A stretch of 35,939 nucleotides of DNA from positions 1 through 35,939 of the forward strand of contig CAKZKA010000217.1 of assembly GCA_937120965.1 (NCBI GenBank), read 5' to 3'. Shown piece by piece: positions 9,710 through 18,430 of the stretch. The first letter of the stretch is position 1. Every line of letters begins with the position of its first letter. The notes beneath the pieces were generated by a model, which saw only the letters and a program-made list of their open reading frames with translations, had not been told where the DNA came from and did not search any database. The stretch is from an uncultured Chloroflexota bacterium (GTDB lineage Bacteria; Chloroflexota; Chloroflexia; Chloroflexales; Chloroflexaceae). A program made the position numbers and the translations under genes.

Positions 9710-11026
9710 ATGGCTCCCGTTACGCTACCCCTGGCCGGTCTCACCCGATTATTGAAGTTCCCGGACATGGTGCGATCCCTTGGCGGGGTCAGCCCGCAAG
9801 AGATCGGCCTGTTGATCAAAAGTATTACCAGCAAACGGCGGCCACGGGCGTTGCCGCCAATCAGCAGCGATTTTTACGACATCAGCGATTTGCTGACGGA
9901 GGAAGAGCGAGCCGTGCAGCGGGGCATCCGCGCCTACATGGAGCAGCGGGTGCGCCCGATCATCGGCGATTACTGGGAGCGGGGCGAGTTTCCACACGAA
10001 CTGCTCCCCTCCTTCGCCGCGATGACCAGAGATGTGCTCGGTGATCGTCTGCACGGCATCAGCGGCATTGGTCCCGTTGTTGGCGGGATCATCGCGATGG
10101 AGCTGGCCCGGGTTGACGCCTCGCTGTACACCTTCCTCGGCGTCCACTGGGGGCTGGCGATGGGGTCAATCGATCTGTTCGGCAGCGAGGAGCAGAAGCG
10201 GCGCTGGTTGGGGCCGATGCAGCGCTTCGAGCGGATCGGCACCTGGTCGCTCACCGAACCCGAGGTTGGCTCGGCTGCAGCTGCGGGCCTGATGACCACG
10301 GCGCATCACGACGAGCACGGCTGGGTACTGCATGGCGCCAAGAAGTGGTGCGGCAATGCGCCCTTCGCTGACCTGAACATCGTTTTCGCCCGCGACGTGC
10401 GCGATCAACAGGTCAAGGCCTTTGTGGTCGAGAGGGGCATGCCCGGCTACCACGTTGAGAAGCTGGAGGGCAAGATCGCGCTGCGCGTGGTGCAGAACGC
10501 CAATGTTCGCCTCGAGCACGTGCGGGTGCCGGAGGCCAACCGGCTCCCCGGCGTGAAGAGCTTCCGCGATGTCGCCCGGCAACTGGGCATGGCCCGCGGC
10601 CATGTGGCCTGGGCCATGACTGGAGTGGCGATGGGGGCCTACGAACGCACACTGGAGTACGCCAACCAGCGCATCCAGTTCGGGCGGCCGATCACCGGCT
10701 TCCAGCTTGTGCAACAGGGCCTGGTGCGCATGCTGGGCAATGTGACTGCTATGCAGACCCTCTGTATGCGCTTGAGCCAGCTCCAGGCCCGCGACGGCAA
10801 GATCAGCCAGGAGCGCGCCTCTCTCGCCAAGGCCTTCTGCGGCGAACGCTTGCGCGAAACGGTCGCCATCGGGCGTAATATCCTCGGCGGCAACGGTATT
10901 CTGCTCGAGCACGAAGTGGCGCGCTACTTCGCCGATGCCGAGGCGCTCTATTCCTACGAGGGCACCCACGAGATGAATACGTTGATCGTCGGCCGGGCCA
11001 TTACGGGGATGAGCGCGTTTCTGTAG
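9710..11026 (+). CDS. Acyl-CoA dehydrogenase, glutaryl-CoA dehydrogenase clade
   Basis: This 438-residue FAD enzyme is an acyl-CoA dehydrogenase that would introduce an alpha-beta double bond and pass electrons to ETF. Clear marks are the flavin-contact region WSLTEPEVGSAA, the QIQ-type QRIQFGRPITGFQLVQQ stretch, and the C-terminal YEGTHEMNTLIVGRAITG, which closely resembles glutaryl-CoA dehydrogenase and holds the catalytic base E417. The N-terminus is about 50 residues longer than usual. The Arg that binds the glutaryl carboxylate in the human enzyme aligns, by eye, with Y140 (DASLYTFLG), so the substrate is probably not glutaryl-CoA. GGAGG lies 8 bases before the ATG. No ETF or CoA-ligase gene is adjacent. 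A short-chain or branched acyl-CoA is possible. Confidence 0.9.
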   Translation: MAPVTLPLAGLTRLLKFPDMVRSLGGVSPQEIGLLIKSITSKRRPRALPPISSDFYDISDLLTEEERAVQRGIRAYMEQRVRPIIGDYWERGEFPHELLPSFAAMTRDVLGDRLHGISGIGPVVGGIIAMELARVDASLYTFLGVHWGLAMGSIDLFGSEEQKRRWLGPMQRFERIGTWSLTEPEVGSAAAAGLMTTAHHDEHGWVLHGAKKWCGNAPFADLNIVFARDVRDQQVKAFVVERGMPGYHVEKLEGKIALRVVQNANVRLEHVRVPEANRLPGVKSFRDVARQLGMARGHVAWAMTGVAMGAYERTLEYANQRIQFGRPITGFQLVQQGLVRMLGNVTAMQTLCMRLSQLQARDGKISQERASLAKAFCGERLRETVAIGRNILGGNGILLEHEVARYFADAEALYSYEGTHEMNTLIVGRAITGMSAFL

Positions 11027-11044
11027 GGATGGTCTACCCCGAGT

Positions 11045-11165
11045 ACTGAGGTGAACATAGGGAACCCGGGGTTCCCTATGCCCCTGCCTGCTGGGGCGCC
11101 AGCCGCCCCCAACGGCGGTTGGAGGGTGGGGAAACCGGGTTTCCCCACCCTCCTCTCTCAAGGGT
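11045..11165. repeat. Repeat cluster after the acyl-CoA dehydrogenase
   Basis: A CTGAGGTGAACATA border is followed by the perfect palindrome AGGGAACCCGGGGTTCCCT, a GGGGCGCCAGCCGCCCC stem, AACGGCGGTTGG, and GGGGAAACCGGGTTTCCCC at 11128-11146. The first hairpin lies about 30 bp after the stop codon and could terminate transcription. Confidence 0.8.
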
Positions 11166-11262
11166 CAGCCCGGCCACCGGGAGCGCCGGCAATACACGGC
11201 TGCGGGCAATTCGCCCGCGCCCCCGGGAAATGGGTGAACAGCTTCCCAACAACCCGGTTGCA

Positions 11263-12483
11263 CTAATCGGCGATGGTCGCCGCGCGGGGCGCGCGGGTCC
11301 AGGCCGGGTTTTTTCCTTGCAGAGCGGCGACGATCTCGGCGCCGAGCATGGCCGCTTCGCGGAGCCGGGGCGGGCTGATCCAGTCCGCCGTGTCGGCGCG
11401 GGTGTGGTCCAGGGGCTGGCGGGCGGCGGTGGTGAAGGCGACGCTGGGCACGCCGCGCAGGGCAAAGAATCCGTGGTCGCTCTCCAGCCAGGGCGCCATA
11501 CGGACGACGCCGGGGTAGCGCCGGAGCAGGTGTTCCAGCACGTCGGCAAAGGCCTGCGAACCTTCCAGGAGCGTGACGCCGTTGGGTGCGAGCCATTGCC
11601 CGACGCCATCGAAGTTCAGCAGGGCCACAATCGCATCGAGGTCGGCGGCGCGGTGCCGGATGTACTCTGCGGCGCCTGACGGCAGGTACTCCTCGCCGTT
11701 AAAGGCTACCACCTCGAGGCCAACGCCGAGGTGATGCGCCCCCAGCATCTCTGCCAGCGCCAGCAGCACCGCCACGCCACCGGCATTGTCGGAGGCGCCC
11801 GGCGTATCGATCTTCGTGTCAAAGTGCGCGCAGAGTATGACCCGCGGCTCGTCCTGCGACCCGCGGCGCCCGATGACATTGTAGGCGCTACCGGGGCCGC
11901 GTCGGGCGTTGATCCGCAGCCGCACCGGCACGCCGGGCTGGCGCACCAGCAGCAACCCCACCTCCGCCGGCACCGTCGCCGAAGCCAGCCCCAGATCAGG
12001 GTCCTCGATCAGACGGGCCAGCCCCGCCTCGTGCGTTTGCACCAGCAACACCGCCTCTGGCGCGCCCTGTTCGAGAGCCGCGACGATTGCCGCGTCGTGC
12101 TCGCCCTTCCACGGCCAGTCCCTGGGCGCCAGTGGCGCCGCCGCCACCTGGCCGTAGAGCACGGCCACGCGCCCCCGCATAGTCAGCGCCTGTAACTCGG
12201 CAAGGGTGCCGGCAGTGACCGTAGGCGCCTGAACGTCGCAGGACGGCGAGAAGGGGTTCGCTCCCACCGGGACTGCCACACCACCCACCTCGAGCGTTGT
12301 CCCCAGGTCTTCCCATGTCGGGCACGGGTAGGCCTGCAAGTCAACCGTAAAGCCGGCGCTCTCGAGGCTGCGCACAATATAGCCGCCCGCAGCCACATTC
12401 GCCGCCGATCCCGCCGGGCGGGCGCCGATGGTTCGGCTGAGATGCAAGAGATGCCTGGTCAACTCGTGCTCGATGTGGGTCAT
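11263..12483 (-). CDS. M28-family zinc aminopeptidase/exopeptidase
   Basis: This 406-residue protein is a di-zinc exopeptidase of family M28 that would release N-terminal residues from peptides. The metal ligands are visible: H220 and D222 in AHFDTKID, bridging D232 in GASDNAGGV, catalytic E264 and ligand E265 in FNGEEYLPSG, D292 in LNFDGVG and H360 in PLDHTRAD. An insert at about 80-190 resembles a PA-like domain. No signal peptide is seen at the chosen start, so it is probably cytoplasmic. I chose the ATG at 12483 because GGAGG lies 7 bases upstream and the product begins MTHIEHELTRHLLHL. A 73-residue longer frame exists but runs through repeat DNA and is not credible. Confidence 0.92.
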   Translation of the reverse strand: MTHIEHELTRHLLHLSRTIGARPAGSAANVAAGGYIVRSLESAGFTVDLQAYPCPTWEDLGTTLEVGGVAVPVGANPFSPSCDVQAPTVTAGTLAELQALTMRGRVAVLYGQVAAAPLAPRDWPWKGEHDAAIVAALEQGAPEAVLLVQTHEAGLARLIEDPDLGLASATVPAEVGLLLVRQPGVPVRLRINARRGPGSAYNVIGRRGSQDEPRVILCAHFDTKIDTPGASDNAGGVAVLLALAEMLGAHHLGVGLEVVAFNGEEYLPSGAAEYIRHRAADLDAIVALLNFDGVGQWLAPNGVTLLEGSQAFADVLEHLLRRYPGVVRMAPWLESDHGFFALRGVPSVAFTTAARQPLDHTRADTADWISPPRLREAAMLGAEIVAALQGKNPAWTRAPRAATIAD

Positions 12484-12505
12484 GGGCCATCCTCCTGATG
12501 CGCCT

Positions 12506-12514
12506 ACTGTAGCA
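12506..12514 (-). promoter_or_regulatory. Extended -10 element of the M28 peptidase gene
   Basis: On the minus strand TGCTACAGT (TG-N-TACAGT) lies 23 bp before the ATG and just upstream of GGAGG. No clear -35 is seen at the right distance. The arrangement implies a short leader. Confidence 0.45.
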
Positions 12515-12630
12515 GGGATGCGCCCGCCCTTGGAGAAAGTCACCCTTACCGGGCGTATAGTTCCGTTAACCCCGGCAGGTACCCTTGCGGCTGCGCTGCT
12601 CCCTACAGGGAATGCAACGAGATGTTCTTT

Positions 12631-13015
12631 TTGGGAGGGCGTAGAGGCGCGGCGGCGCCGCGCCTCTACGCCCAGACCATCCCGCGGGCGGGCGATGTTC
12701 ACGTTAGACGGTCATGCGCATGGCGCACACCGCCGCGATGACCATGGGGCGTCTTCGGGAGGGCCGCCCCCTCCCTGGCCCTCCCCCGCTGGGGGAGGGA
12801 ACCGGGCGCCTCCCCGCAGGGAGGGGGTTGGGGAAACCTGGTTTCCCCGTATGTTCACCTCAGACGGTCATGCGCATGGCGCACAACGCCGGAATGAAAA
12901 TAATTATTCCTGGGAGGGCTGCGCCCTCCCAAACCCTCCCGCGGGCGGGTTGGTTCCTGGGAGGGCTGCGCCCTCCCAAACCCTCCCGCGCGCGGGCGAC
13001 GTTCACATCAGCCAC
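12631..13015. repeat. Repeat cluster including a full composite element and a 37-bp palindrome
   Basis: At 12637-12673 is a 37-bp palindrome with arms GGGCGTAGAGGCGCGGC and a 3-base loop; related copies lie at 18371-18403 and 21516-21552. A nearly exact copy of the 1802-1967 element follows at 12701-12863, including GGGGAAACCTGGTTTCCCC at 12830-12848. Then come a second CGGTCATGCGCATGGCGC module and two GGGAGGGCTGCGCCCTCCC palindromes (near 12913 and 12959), ending in GTTCACATCAG. Confidence 0.88.
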
Positions 13016-13028
13016 TCCCGTGGTGCCG

Positions 13029-13034
13029 TACAAT
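13029..13034 (+). promoter_or_regulatory. Possible -10 box of the MBL-fold gene
   Basis: TACAAT lies 53 bp before the ATG at 13088. No convincing -35 is found 16-18 bp upstream. A GGAGG ribosome site follows at about 13074. Confidence 0.35.
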
Positions 13035-13087
13035 AGCAGTAGTCCCGCGCGTGGGGATGTGCGCGGGTTCCGCGGAGGTCTGATCCT

Positions 13088-14098
13088 ATGGCTCAGGAGG
13101 GTATTACCCGCTATGAAACGGCAGGCGGAGCGCGGATCTACCGCCTGCCCGTGCAGGTGTTTCCTGCGCTTCGGGCGTATGTGCACCTGGTGATCGCCGA
13201 TGATTATGTCGCCCTGGTAGACACCGGTAGCGGACAGGGATCCAGCGATGCCGATCTGCGCGACGGTATGGCCCGCATCCGCGATGAGTGGGACGAGGCG
13301 GTTGACTGGACCGACATCGATCGGATCGTGCTCACCCATGCCCACATTGACCACCACGGCGGCCTCAATTTTGTGCGCAGCCTCACCCCTGCGCCCCTGG
13401 CCGTGCACGAACTGGATCGGCGGGTGATCGTCAACCACGAGGAGCGCCTGACCCTCACCCGCTTTCGCCTGGGGGTCTTTTTGCGCCGGGCCGGGGTTGA
13501 CGATGCCCGCCGGACGCGCATGCTGGCCATGTACAGCGGCGCGAAACACAGCGTGCGCTCAATGCCGGTGGACGACGTGCTGCGTGATGGTGACATGCTC
13601 GATGGCGTCTTCCGCGTCATCCACGTCCCCGGGCATTGCCCGGGCCAGGTGTGCCTGCAAATTGACGACATTCTGCTGACTGCCGACCACGTGCTGCCCA
13701 ACTTCTCGCTGTTCCTTTCGCCCGAGAGCCTGACGGCCTCCAACGGCGTTGATCACTTCTTGCTCTCGCTCCGCAAGGTCGCCGCCCTCAGCGATGTGCG
13801 CCTGGGCCTGGGCGGCCACGACCGCCCGGTGCTCGATCTGGGCGCGGCAGTGGCGAAGATTGAGGCGACACAGCGCCAGCACATCGAGCGGGTGTACCAG
13901 GCCTGCGCCCGGCCAAGCACCATCGCCGAACTGACCGCCCGGCTCTACCCGTTCGTGCGCGACTACGATGAATTGCTCGCCTTGCAGAAAGTGGGCGCGT
14001 ATGTGGAGTATCTCGACCAGCGGGGGATGCTCGCTGTCGCCAATCTGGCCGAGGTCGCCGAGGACGACGCAGCCGCCCCGCGCTACCTGGCGGTGTGA
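13088..14098 (+). CDS. Metallo-beta-lactamase-fold hydrolase (LACTB2-like layout)
   Basis: This 336-residue protein has a complete MBL-fold metal site: H84-x-H86-x-D88-H89 in THAHIDHHGG, H183 in PGHCPGQ, D200 in LTADHVLP and H244 in GGHDRP. The two-metal site would hydrolyse an ester, thioester, nucleic acid or lactone bond. The C-terminal part (about 255-325) is helical and ends in a winged-helix-like segment (LLALQKVGAYVEYLDQRG), as in LACTB2-like members. It has no signal peptide, so it should be cytoplasmic. GGAGGTCTGA precedes the ATG. It stands alone between repeats and a convergent small gene. The exact substrate is not determinable. Confidence 0.9.
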   Translation: MAQEGITRYETAGGARIYRLPVQVFPALRAYVHLVIADDYVALVDTGSGQGSSDADLRDGMARIRDEWDEAVDWTDIDRIVLTHAHIDHHGGLNFVRSLTPAPLAVHELDRRVIVNHEERLTLTRFRLGVFLRRAGVDDARRTRMLAMYSGAKHSVRSMPVDDVLRDGDMLDGVFRVIHVPGHCPGQVCLQIDDILLTADHVLPNFSLFLSPESLTASNGVDHFLLSLRKVAALSDVRLGLGGHDRPVLDLGAAVAKIEATQRQHIERVYQACARPSTIAELTARLYPFVRDYDELLALQKVGAYVEYLDQRGMLAVANLAEVAEDDAAAPRYLAV

Positions 14099-14122
14099 AG
14101 AGGAGCCGCATCTGCCATCGCA

Positions 14123-14455
14123 TTACCCTGACATCGGCGCCAGCTCGCCCGCCTCGTTCACGGTCCAGACACTCCCATCGCTGGCGAGCACTCCTATCGC
14201 GCGCCAGCGTTCCGGCAGGGGGCGGGGTAGCGCCAGGAGACCTCCACCGGGAGTGTCAAGCAGCGTAAAATCCAGTTGTCCTCGATCGGCCACGTCAACC
14301 CGCACTCGCCAGCAGCCATTCCACTCGCGGTAGAATTCGTAGCGCAACTCCACCTCACCGAGCAGGCGGGTCAGGGTAGCGTGGATGCACTGCCGCGCGA
14401 TTGGCGCGCGGCGCCGCAGGTCGGTAAGCGGAACAGGACGTTGTGACGCGCTCAT
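14123..14455 (-). CDS. Small conserved-looking protein of unknown function
   Basis: This 110-residue protein is not recognised. The N-terminal third is helical and Arg-rich (VPLTDLRRRAPIARQCIHATLTRLLG). The rest is predicted beta strand with a WNGCWRVRVDV strand and a repeated W-containing hairpin (RWRAIGVLASDGSVWTVNEAGEL). There is no signal peptide or membrane segment. A clear GGAGGA precedes the ATG by about 8 bases, which supports real translation. It ends 25 bp from the stop of the convergent MBL-fold gene. Function is unknown. Confidence 0.7.
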   Translation of the reverse strand: MSASQRPVPLTDLRRRAPIARQCIHATLTRLLGEVELRYEFYREWNGCWRVRVDVADRGQLDFTLLDTPGGGLLALPRPLPERWRAIGVLASDGSVWTVNEAGELAPMSG

Positions 14456-14535
14456 CGGTGGTTCCTCCGTTGCCCACAGAGCCAGGCCACCGGTATTGTA
14501 CTGTAGGTGGAGAGGAGCAATGGCAGCACGGCGGC

Positions 14536-14755
14536 AACCATAGGGGCCACCGCGTTTCCCGTGCTCCTCACAGAGGGGAGGGTCTGGGAGGGCTGCGCCC
14601 TCCCAGGAAAAAAACCTATCTTCATCGTATCAGAATATGGGGCAACCGCATTTCCCCATGCCCCTCCCTGAGGAGAGGATCTGGGAGGGCTGCGCCCTCC
14701 CAGGAACACGTATGTTCATTCTATTGTCGTGCGGCGCAGCCGCAAGGGCGCCTGA
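14536..14755. repeat. Degenerate repeat cluster before the GH13 gene
   Basis: Two GGGAGGGCTGCGCCCTCCC palindromes near 14586 and 14684 flank a decayed 19-bp palindrome (GGGGCAACCGCATTTCCCC at 14639-14657). A GTTCATTCTATTGTCGTGC then GGCGCAGCCGC module follows. The ribosome site of the next gene begins right after the repeat edge. Confidence 0.75.
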
Positions 14756-14769
14756 GGGAAGGAATTGTT

Positions 14770-16248
14770 ATGTCAAACTGGCCCACACGCCCGGTCATCT
14801 ACGAGATCAACACCTGGGTCTGGCTCAACGAGTTGAGCCGGCGCCACGCGCAGCCAGTAACCCTGGCCAGCGTGCCCGAGTCGGTCTGGGACGCCCTGGC
14901 GGGCTGGAACATCGACGCAGTCTGGTTGATGGGCGTCTGGGAGCGTAGCCCCGAAGGGCGGCGTATCGCCCTGGCGAACGAGCGGCTGATGGCCGATCTG
15001 CGTCAGACGCTGCCCGATCTGCAACCCGACGAGGTGATCGGCTCGCCCTTCTGCATCCGGCGCTACGAGGTCGATCCGCACCTTGGCGGACGGGAGGGGC
15101 TGGCCCGTGCTCGCGAGGCCCTGGCGCGCCGGGGCATCCGGCTCATCCTCGACTTCGTGCCCAACTACGTGGCCCCCGATCACCCGTGGACCGTTGAACA
15201 TCCGGAGTATTTCATCCAGGGGAGCGAGGAGGATCTGGCGCGGGCGCCATCAGACTGGCTCCGCGTCGGCCCGACGATCTTCGCCCGCGGGCGCGACCCG
15301 CACTTCGCGCCCTGGCCGGAGGTGCTGCAACTGAACGCCTTCAACCCCGGCCTGCGCGCCGCGGCCAGCGCCACCCTGCGCGACATCGCCGCGCAGTGCG
15401 ACGGCGTGCGCTGCGATAAGGCCATGCTGCTGATGAATGATCTGTTCGCGCAGACCTGGGGCTGGCGGGCCGGCCCGCCGCCAGCTACGGAGTACTGGGC
15501 GGAGGTGCTCGGCCCGGTGCGCCAGGCGATACCGGAGTTCATCTGGATCGCCGAGGTGTACTGGAACCGCGAGTGGGCCTTGATGCAGCTCGGGTTCACC
15601 TTCTGTTATGACAACGTGCTCTACGACCGGCTGGCCCACGAGGGCGCCGAGCAGGTGCGCGCCCACCTCGCGGCCGCGCCGGCCTTCCAGGCCCGCCTGG
15701 TGCGCTTCATCGAGAACCACGATGAGCCGCGGGCCGCCGCCCTCTTCGGCCCCACGCGCCAGCGGGCCGCCGCCGTCGCCGCGCTGACCCTGCCGGGGGC
15801 CCGGCTGCTCCACGAAGGGCAGTTCGAGGGCCGCACCGCCCGGCTCCCCCTGTTTCTGGCCCGTCGCCCGATCGAGATCCACGACCAGGCATTGCCCGGC
15901 TTTTATCGCCAGTTGCTCGCCGCCCTGCGGAGTGAGCCGCTCCGCCGCGGATCGTGGCACCTCTGCGTCTGTGATAACCCGGACGACCCGGGGGGCAGCC
16001 GCAATCTGCTGGCCTGGCTGTGGACGAGCGAGGCCACCTGGGCGCTGGTGGTGGTTAACCTGGGTGACACGCCCGCCTACGGTCGCGTCCACATGGCCTG
16101 GGATGGTCTCTCCGGCCAGCGCTGGGCGCTCGAGGACGTCCTCAGCGGCGCGGTCTACGAGCGCGACGGCGACGAGATGTACCTGCGCGGACTGCATGTG
16201 ATCCTGCCGCCGTGGGGCGCGCACCTGTTCCTCACCAGCGCCCGGTGA
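14770..16248 (+). CDS. GH13 alpha-amylase-family glycoside hydrolase
   Basis: This 492-residue protein is a GH13 enzyme acting on alpha-glucans. All four conserved regions are present: DFVPNY from D128, GVRCDKA with nucleophile D216, IAEVYW with acid/base E262, and ENHDEPR with transition-state stabiliser D318. The N-terminus begins PVIYEINTWVW, a normal start of the barrel, so no signal peptide is present and the enzyme should be cytoplasmic, probably in glycogen or maltodextrin turnover. A C-terminal beta domain follows from about residue 415. I chose the ATG at 14770, preceded by GGAAGGA. A longer upstream frame runs through repeats and is rejected. Specificity (hydrolase or transferase) cannot be assigned. 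A small CBM48-like gene lies 2.2 kb downstream. Confidence 0.9.
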   Translation: MSNWPTRPVIYEINTWVWLNELSRRHAQPVTLASVPESVWDALAGWNIDAVWLMGVWERSPEGRRIALANERLMADLRQTLPDLQPDEVIGSPFCIRRYEVDPHLGGREGLARAREALARRGIRLILDFVPNYVAPDHPWTVEHPEYFIQGSEEDLARAPSDWLRVGPTIFARGRDPHFAPWPEVLQLNAFNPGLRAAASATLRDIAAQCDGVRCDKAMLLMNDLFAQTWGWRAGPPPATEYWAEVLGPVRQAIPEFIWIAEVYWNREWALMQLGFTFCYDNVLYDRLAHEGAEQVRAHLAAAPAFQARLVRFIENHDEPRAAALFGPTRQRAAAVAALTLPGARLLHEGQFEGRTARLPLFLARRPIEIHDQALPGFYRQLLAALRSEPLRRGSWHLCVCDNPDDPGGSRNLLAWLWTSEATWALVVVNLGDTPAYGRVHMAWDGLSGQRWALEDVLSGAVYERDGDEMYLRGLHVILPPWGAHLFLTSAR

Positions 16249-16311
16249 AGAGAGTCGTCCCCCCCGGCGGTGAGATCTTATCCCCTGGCGCGCGGGGCGG
16301 CTGTTATGATA

Positions 16312-16320
16312 CGAAGGGCG
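16312..16320 (+). promoter_or_regulatory. Extended -10 promoter element of phaC
   Basis: TGTTATGAT (TG-N-TATGAT) lies at 16312-16320 with no obvious -35. It would start a transcript near 16327 with a 5' leader of about 265 nt that contains the large inverted repeat at 16373-16485. Confidence 0.45.
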
Positions 16321-16372
16321 CTCCGTGCCCGCCCATGGGCGGAGGCCTGGGAACACTCGGGTTGCCCCGGCT

Positions 16373-16485
16373 GTACGTGTTCACATGTGGGGTAAGGCGT
16401 CACCCCGGGTGCGCGGGCGCCCCGCCCGCAATAGCCTGGATACAGGCAAGATGCCCGCGCACCCGGGAGAAGTGTGAACACGTAC
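16373..16485. repeat. 113-bp two-step inverted repeat in the phaC leader
   Basis: Outer arms GTACGTGTTCACA (16373-16385) and TGTGAACACGTAC (16473-16485) are perfect complements. A second pair, CCCGGGTGCGCGGGC (16404-16418) and GCCCGCGCACCCGGG (16453-16467), is nested within. The central loop is 34 nt. Decayed copies of the 19-bp palindrome flank it (near 16348 and 16519). It could be a leader RNA structure or a small non-autonomous mobile element. Confidence 0.8.
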
Positions 16486-16591
16486 GCCCCGGCTCCCCTT
16501 CTCCCGGGCGGGCAGAGGCCTGGAGCAACCCGGTTCCCCGGTCTCCCCTCTCCCTGACGAGCAGAGGGCCCCGCGACAGCGGAGGGATCGT

Positions 16592-18331
16592 ATGGATGCA
16601 CTCGCCCAACGTGCCAACCACGGCGCCGGCCTCGACCGGCTGTTGCACGCCTGGCAGGGACGCTTTACGCTGGGCCTCTCGCCCGCAGCTCTGATCCTTG
16701 CCTATGTTGACTGGCTCACCCACCTGGCCAACGCACCGGGCAAGCAGCAGGCCCTGGCCCAGCTTGCCCTGGCCCAGATAGTCACCTTCAATCGCTATGC
16801 GATCGGGTCGGCCCTGAATCCACAGGTCCCGCCAGAGGACCCCGATCTGCCCGAGGATCGCCGCTTTGCCGCCCCGGAGTGGCAACTCTGGCCCTTCAAT
16901 CTCTTCGTCCAATCCTTCTTGCTGACCCAGCAGTGGTGGAGCGCGGCGACCACCGGCGTATCGGGCGTCTCGCGCCACCACGAGCAGGTGACCACATTTG
17001 TGGCCCGCCAGTTGCTCGATATGGTCGCCCCGACCAACTTTCTGCTGACCAACCCGGAGGTACTCCGCGCTACCTGGCTCCAGGGTGGCGCCAATCTGAT
17101 CCGGGGTACGCTCAATGCGCTGGATGACTGGAAACGCTCAATCGAGGGGCGCCCGCCCGCCGGCGCGGAGCAGTACGTGCCGGGAGAGAATGTGGCGATC
17201 ACGCCGGGGAAGGTCGTCTACCGAAACCACCTGATCGAACTGATCCAGTATGAGCCGGCGACCGGGCAGGTGTACGCCGAACCGATCTTGATCGTGCCCG
17301 CCTGGATCATGAAGTACTACATCCTCGACCTCTCGCCCCACAACTCGCTGGTGCGCTATCTGGTGGAGCAGGGCTACACCGTGTTCATCATCTCCTGGAA
17401 GAACCCCGGCCCCGACGATCGCGATCTGGGGATGGAGAATTACTACCACGACGGGGTGATGGCGGCGCTCAACGCAGTGGGGGCCATCGTGCCCGGGCGC
17501 CAGATCCACACCGCCGGCTACTGCCTGGGCGGCACCTTGCTGACCATGGTCGCCGCGGCGCTGGCCCGTGACAATGACGAGCGCCTGCGAAGCGTCACGC
17601 TCTTCGCCGCGCAGACCGACTTTAAGGAGGCCGGTGAGTTGACCCTGTTTATTGACGAGAGCCAGGTGGCGTACCTCAACGACATCATGGCCGTGCAGGG
17701 CTACCTCGACTCCTCGCAAATGGCCGGCGCTTTCCAGTTGTTACGCTCGCAGGACCTGATCTGGTCGCGGATGGTCCGCGAGTACCTGCTGGGCGAGCGC
17801 GAGCCGATGAACGACCTGATGGCCTGGAACGCCGACGGCACGCGGCTGCCCGCACGTATGCACGCCGAGTACCTGGTACGCCTCTTCTTGAACAACGACC
17901 TGTTCGAGGGCCGCTACCGCATCGGCGAGCGGCCCATCGCCCTGAGCGACATCCGCGCGCCGCTCTTCGTCGTGGCAACTCGCACCGACCACGTCTCCCC
18001 GTGGCGCTCGGTCTACAAGTTGATGCTGCTGGAAGATACCGAGGTGACCTTCGTGTTGACCAGTGGGGGACACAACGCGGGGATCGTCAGCGAGCCGGGC
18101 CACCCGCGCCGGAGCTACCAGATTGCCACCAGCTACCCCAGCGACAAGTATGTTGATCCCGACACCTGGCAGGCGACCGTGCCGGTCCACACTGGTTCGT
18201 GGTGGCCGGAGTGGAGCCGCTGGCTGGCCGCCCGTTCAAGCGGGAAGACGGACCCGCCGCGGATGGGGGCGCCCGAGTGCGGCTATGCGCCGCTGATGGA
18301 AGCGCCGGGGACATATGTGTTCCAGCGCTGA
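16592..18331 (+). CDS. phaC: Class I-like poly(3-hydroxyalkanoate) synthase
   Basis: This 579-residue protein polymerises hydroxyacyl-CoA into polyhydroxyalkanoate at the granule surface. The catalytic triad is visible: C311 in the lipase-like box GYCLGGT, D466 in TRTDHVSPW and H494 in GGHNAGIVSEPG. The N-terminal domain (about 1-190) has the family FNLFVQSFLLTQQWW and NFLLTNPEVLR features. Size and motifs fit class I synthases, which work without a PhaE partner. No phaA, phaB or phasin gene is nearby, so monomer supply is encoded elsewhere. GGAGGG stands 5 bases before the ATG. A hairpin with a T-run follows the stop. It may be regulated through the structured leader upstream. Confidence 0.94.
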   Translation: MDALAQRANHGAGLDRLLHAWQGRFTLGLSPAALILAYVDWLTHLANAPGKQQALAQLALAQIVTFNRYAIGSALNPQVPPEDPDLPEDRRFAAPEWQLWPFNLFVQSFLLTQQWWSAATTGVSGVSRHHEQVTTFVARQLLDMVAPTNFLLTNPEVLRATWLQGGANLIRGTLNALDDWKRSIEGRPPAGAEQYVPGENVAITPGKVVYRNHLIELIQYEPATGQVYAEPILIVPAWIMKYYILDLSPHNSLVRYLVEQGYTVFIISWKNPGPDDRDLGMENYYHDGVMAALNAVGAIVPGRQIHTAGYCLGGTLLTMVAAALARDNDERLRSVTLFAAQTDFKEAGELTLFIDESQVAYLNDIMAVQGYLDSSQMAGAFQLLRSQDLIWSRMVREYLLGEREPMNDLMAWNADGTRLPARMHAEYLVRLFLNNDLFEGRYRIGERPIALSDIRAPLFVVATRTDHVSPWRSVYKLMLLEDTEVTFVLTSGGHNAGIVSEPGHPRRSYQIATSYPSDKYVDPDTWQATVPVHTGSWWPEWSRWLAARSSGKTDPPRMGAPECGYAPLMEAPGTYVFQR

Positions 18332-18370
18332 TCAGGTGCGCGGCGGCGCCACACATTGACAAGATGAAAC

Positions 18371-18403
18371 GTGTAGAGGCGCGGCGGCGCCGCACCTCTA
18401 CAC
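18371..18403. repeat. 33-bp palindrome (GTGTAGAGGCGCGGC arms)
   Basis: This is an imperfect inverted repeat with 15-bp arms and one mismatch, about 40 bp after the phaC stop. It is related to the 37-bp palindromes at 12637 and 21516. Confidence 0.8.
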
Positions 18404-18430
18404 TCACACCCTCCCCGCAGGGAGGGGCAT

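Noticed and set aside
9501-9755. 84-codon frame in the leader of the acyl-CoA dehydrogenase
   Set aside because: It begins before the predicted transcript start, overlaps the real start codon and has no recognisable features.
12484-12702. Longer N-terminus for the M28 peptidase
   Set aside because: The extra 73 codons cross the promoter and repeat DNA, while a good ribosome site precedes 12483.
14443-14769. Longer N-terminus for the GH13 enzyme
   Set aside because: It would translate repeat DNA. GGAAGGA precedes the ATG at 14770 and the barrel starts there.
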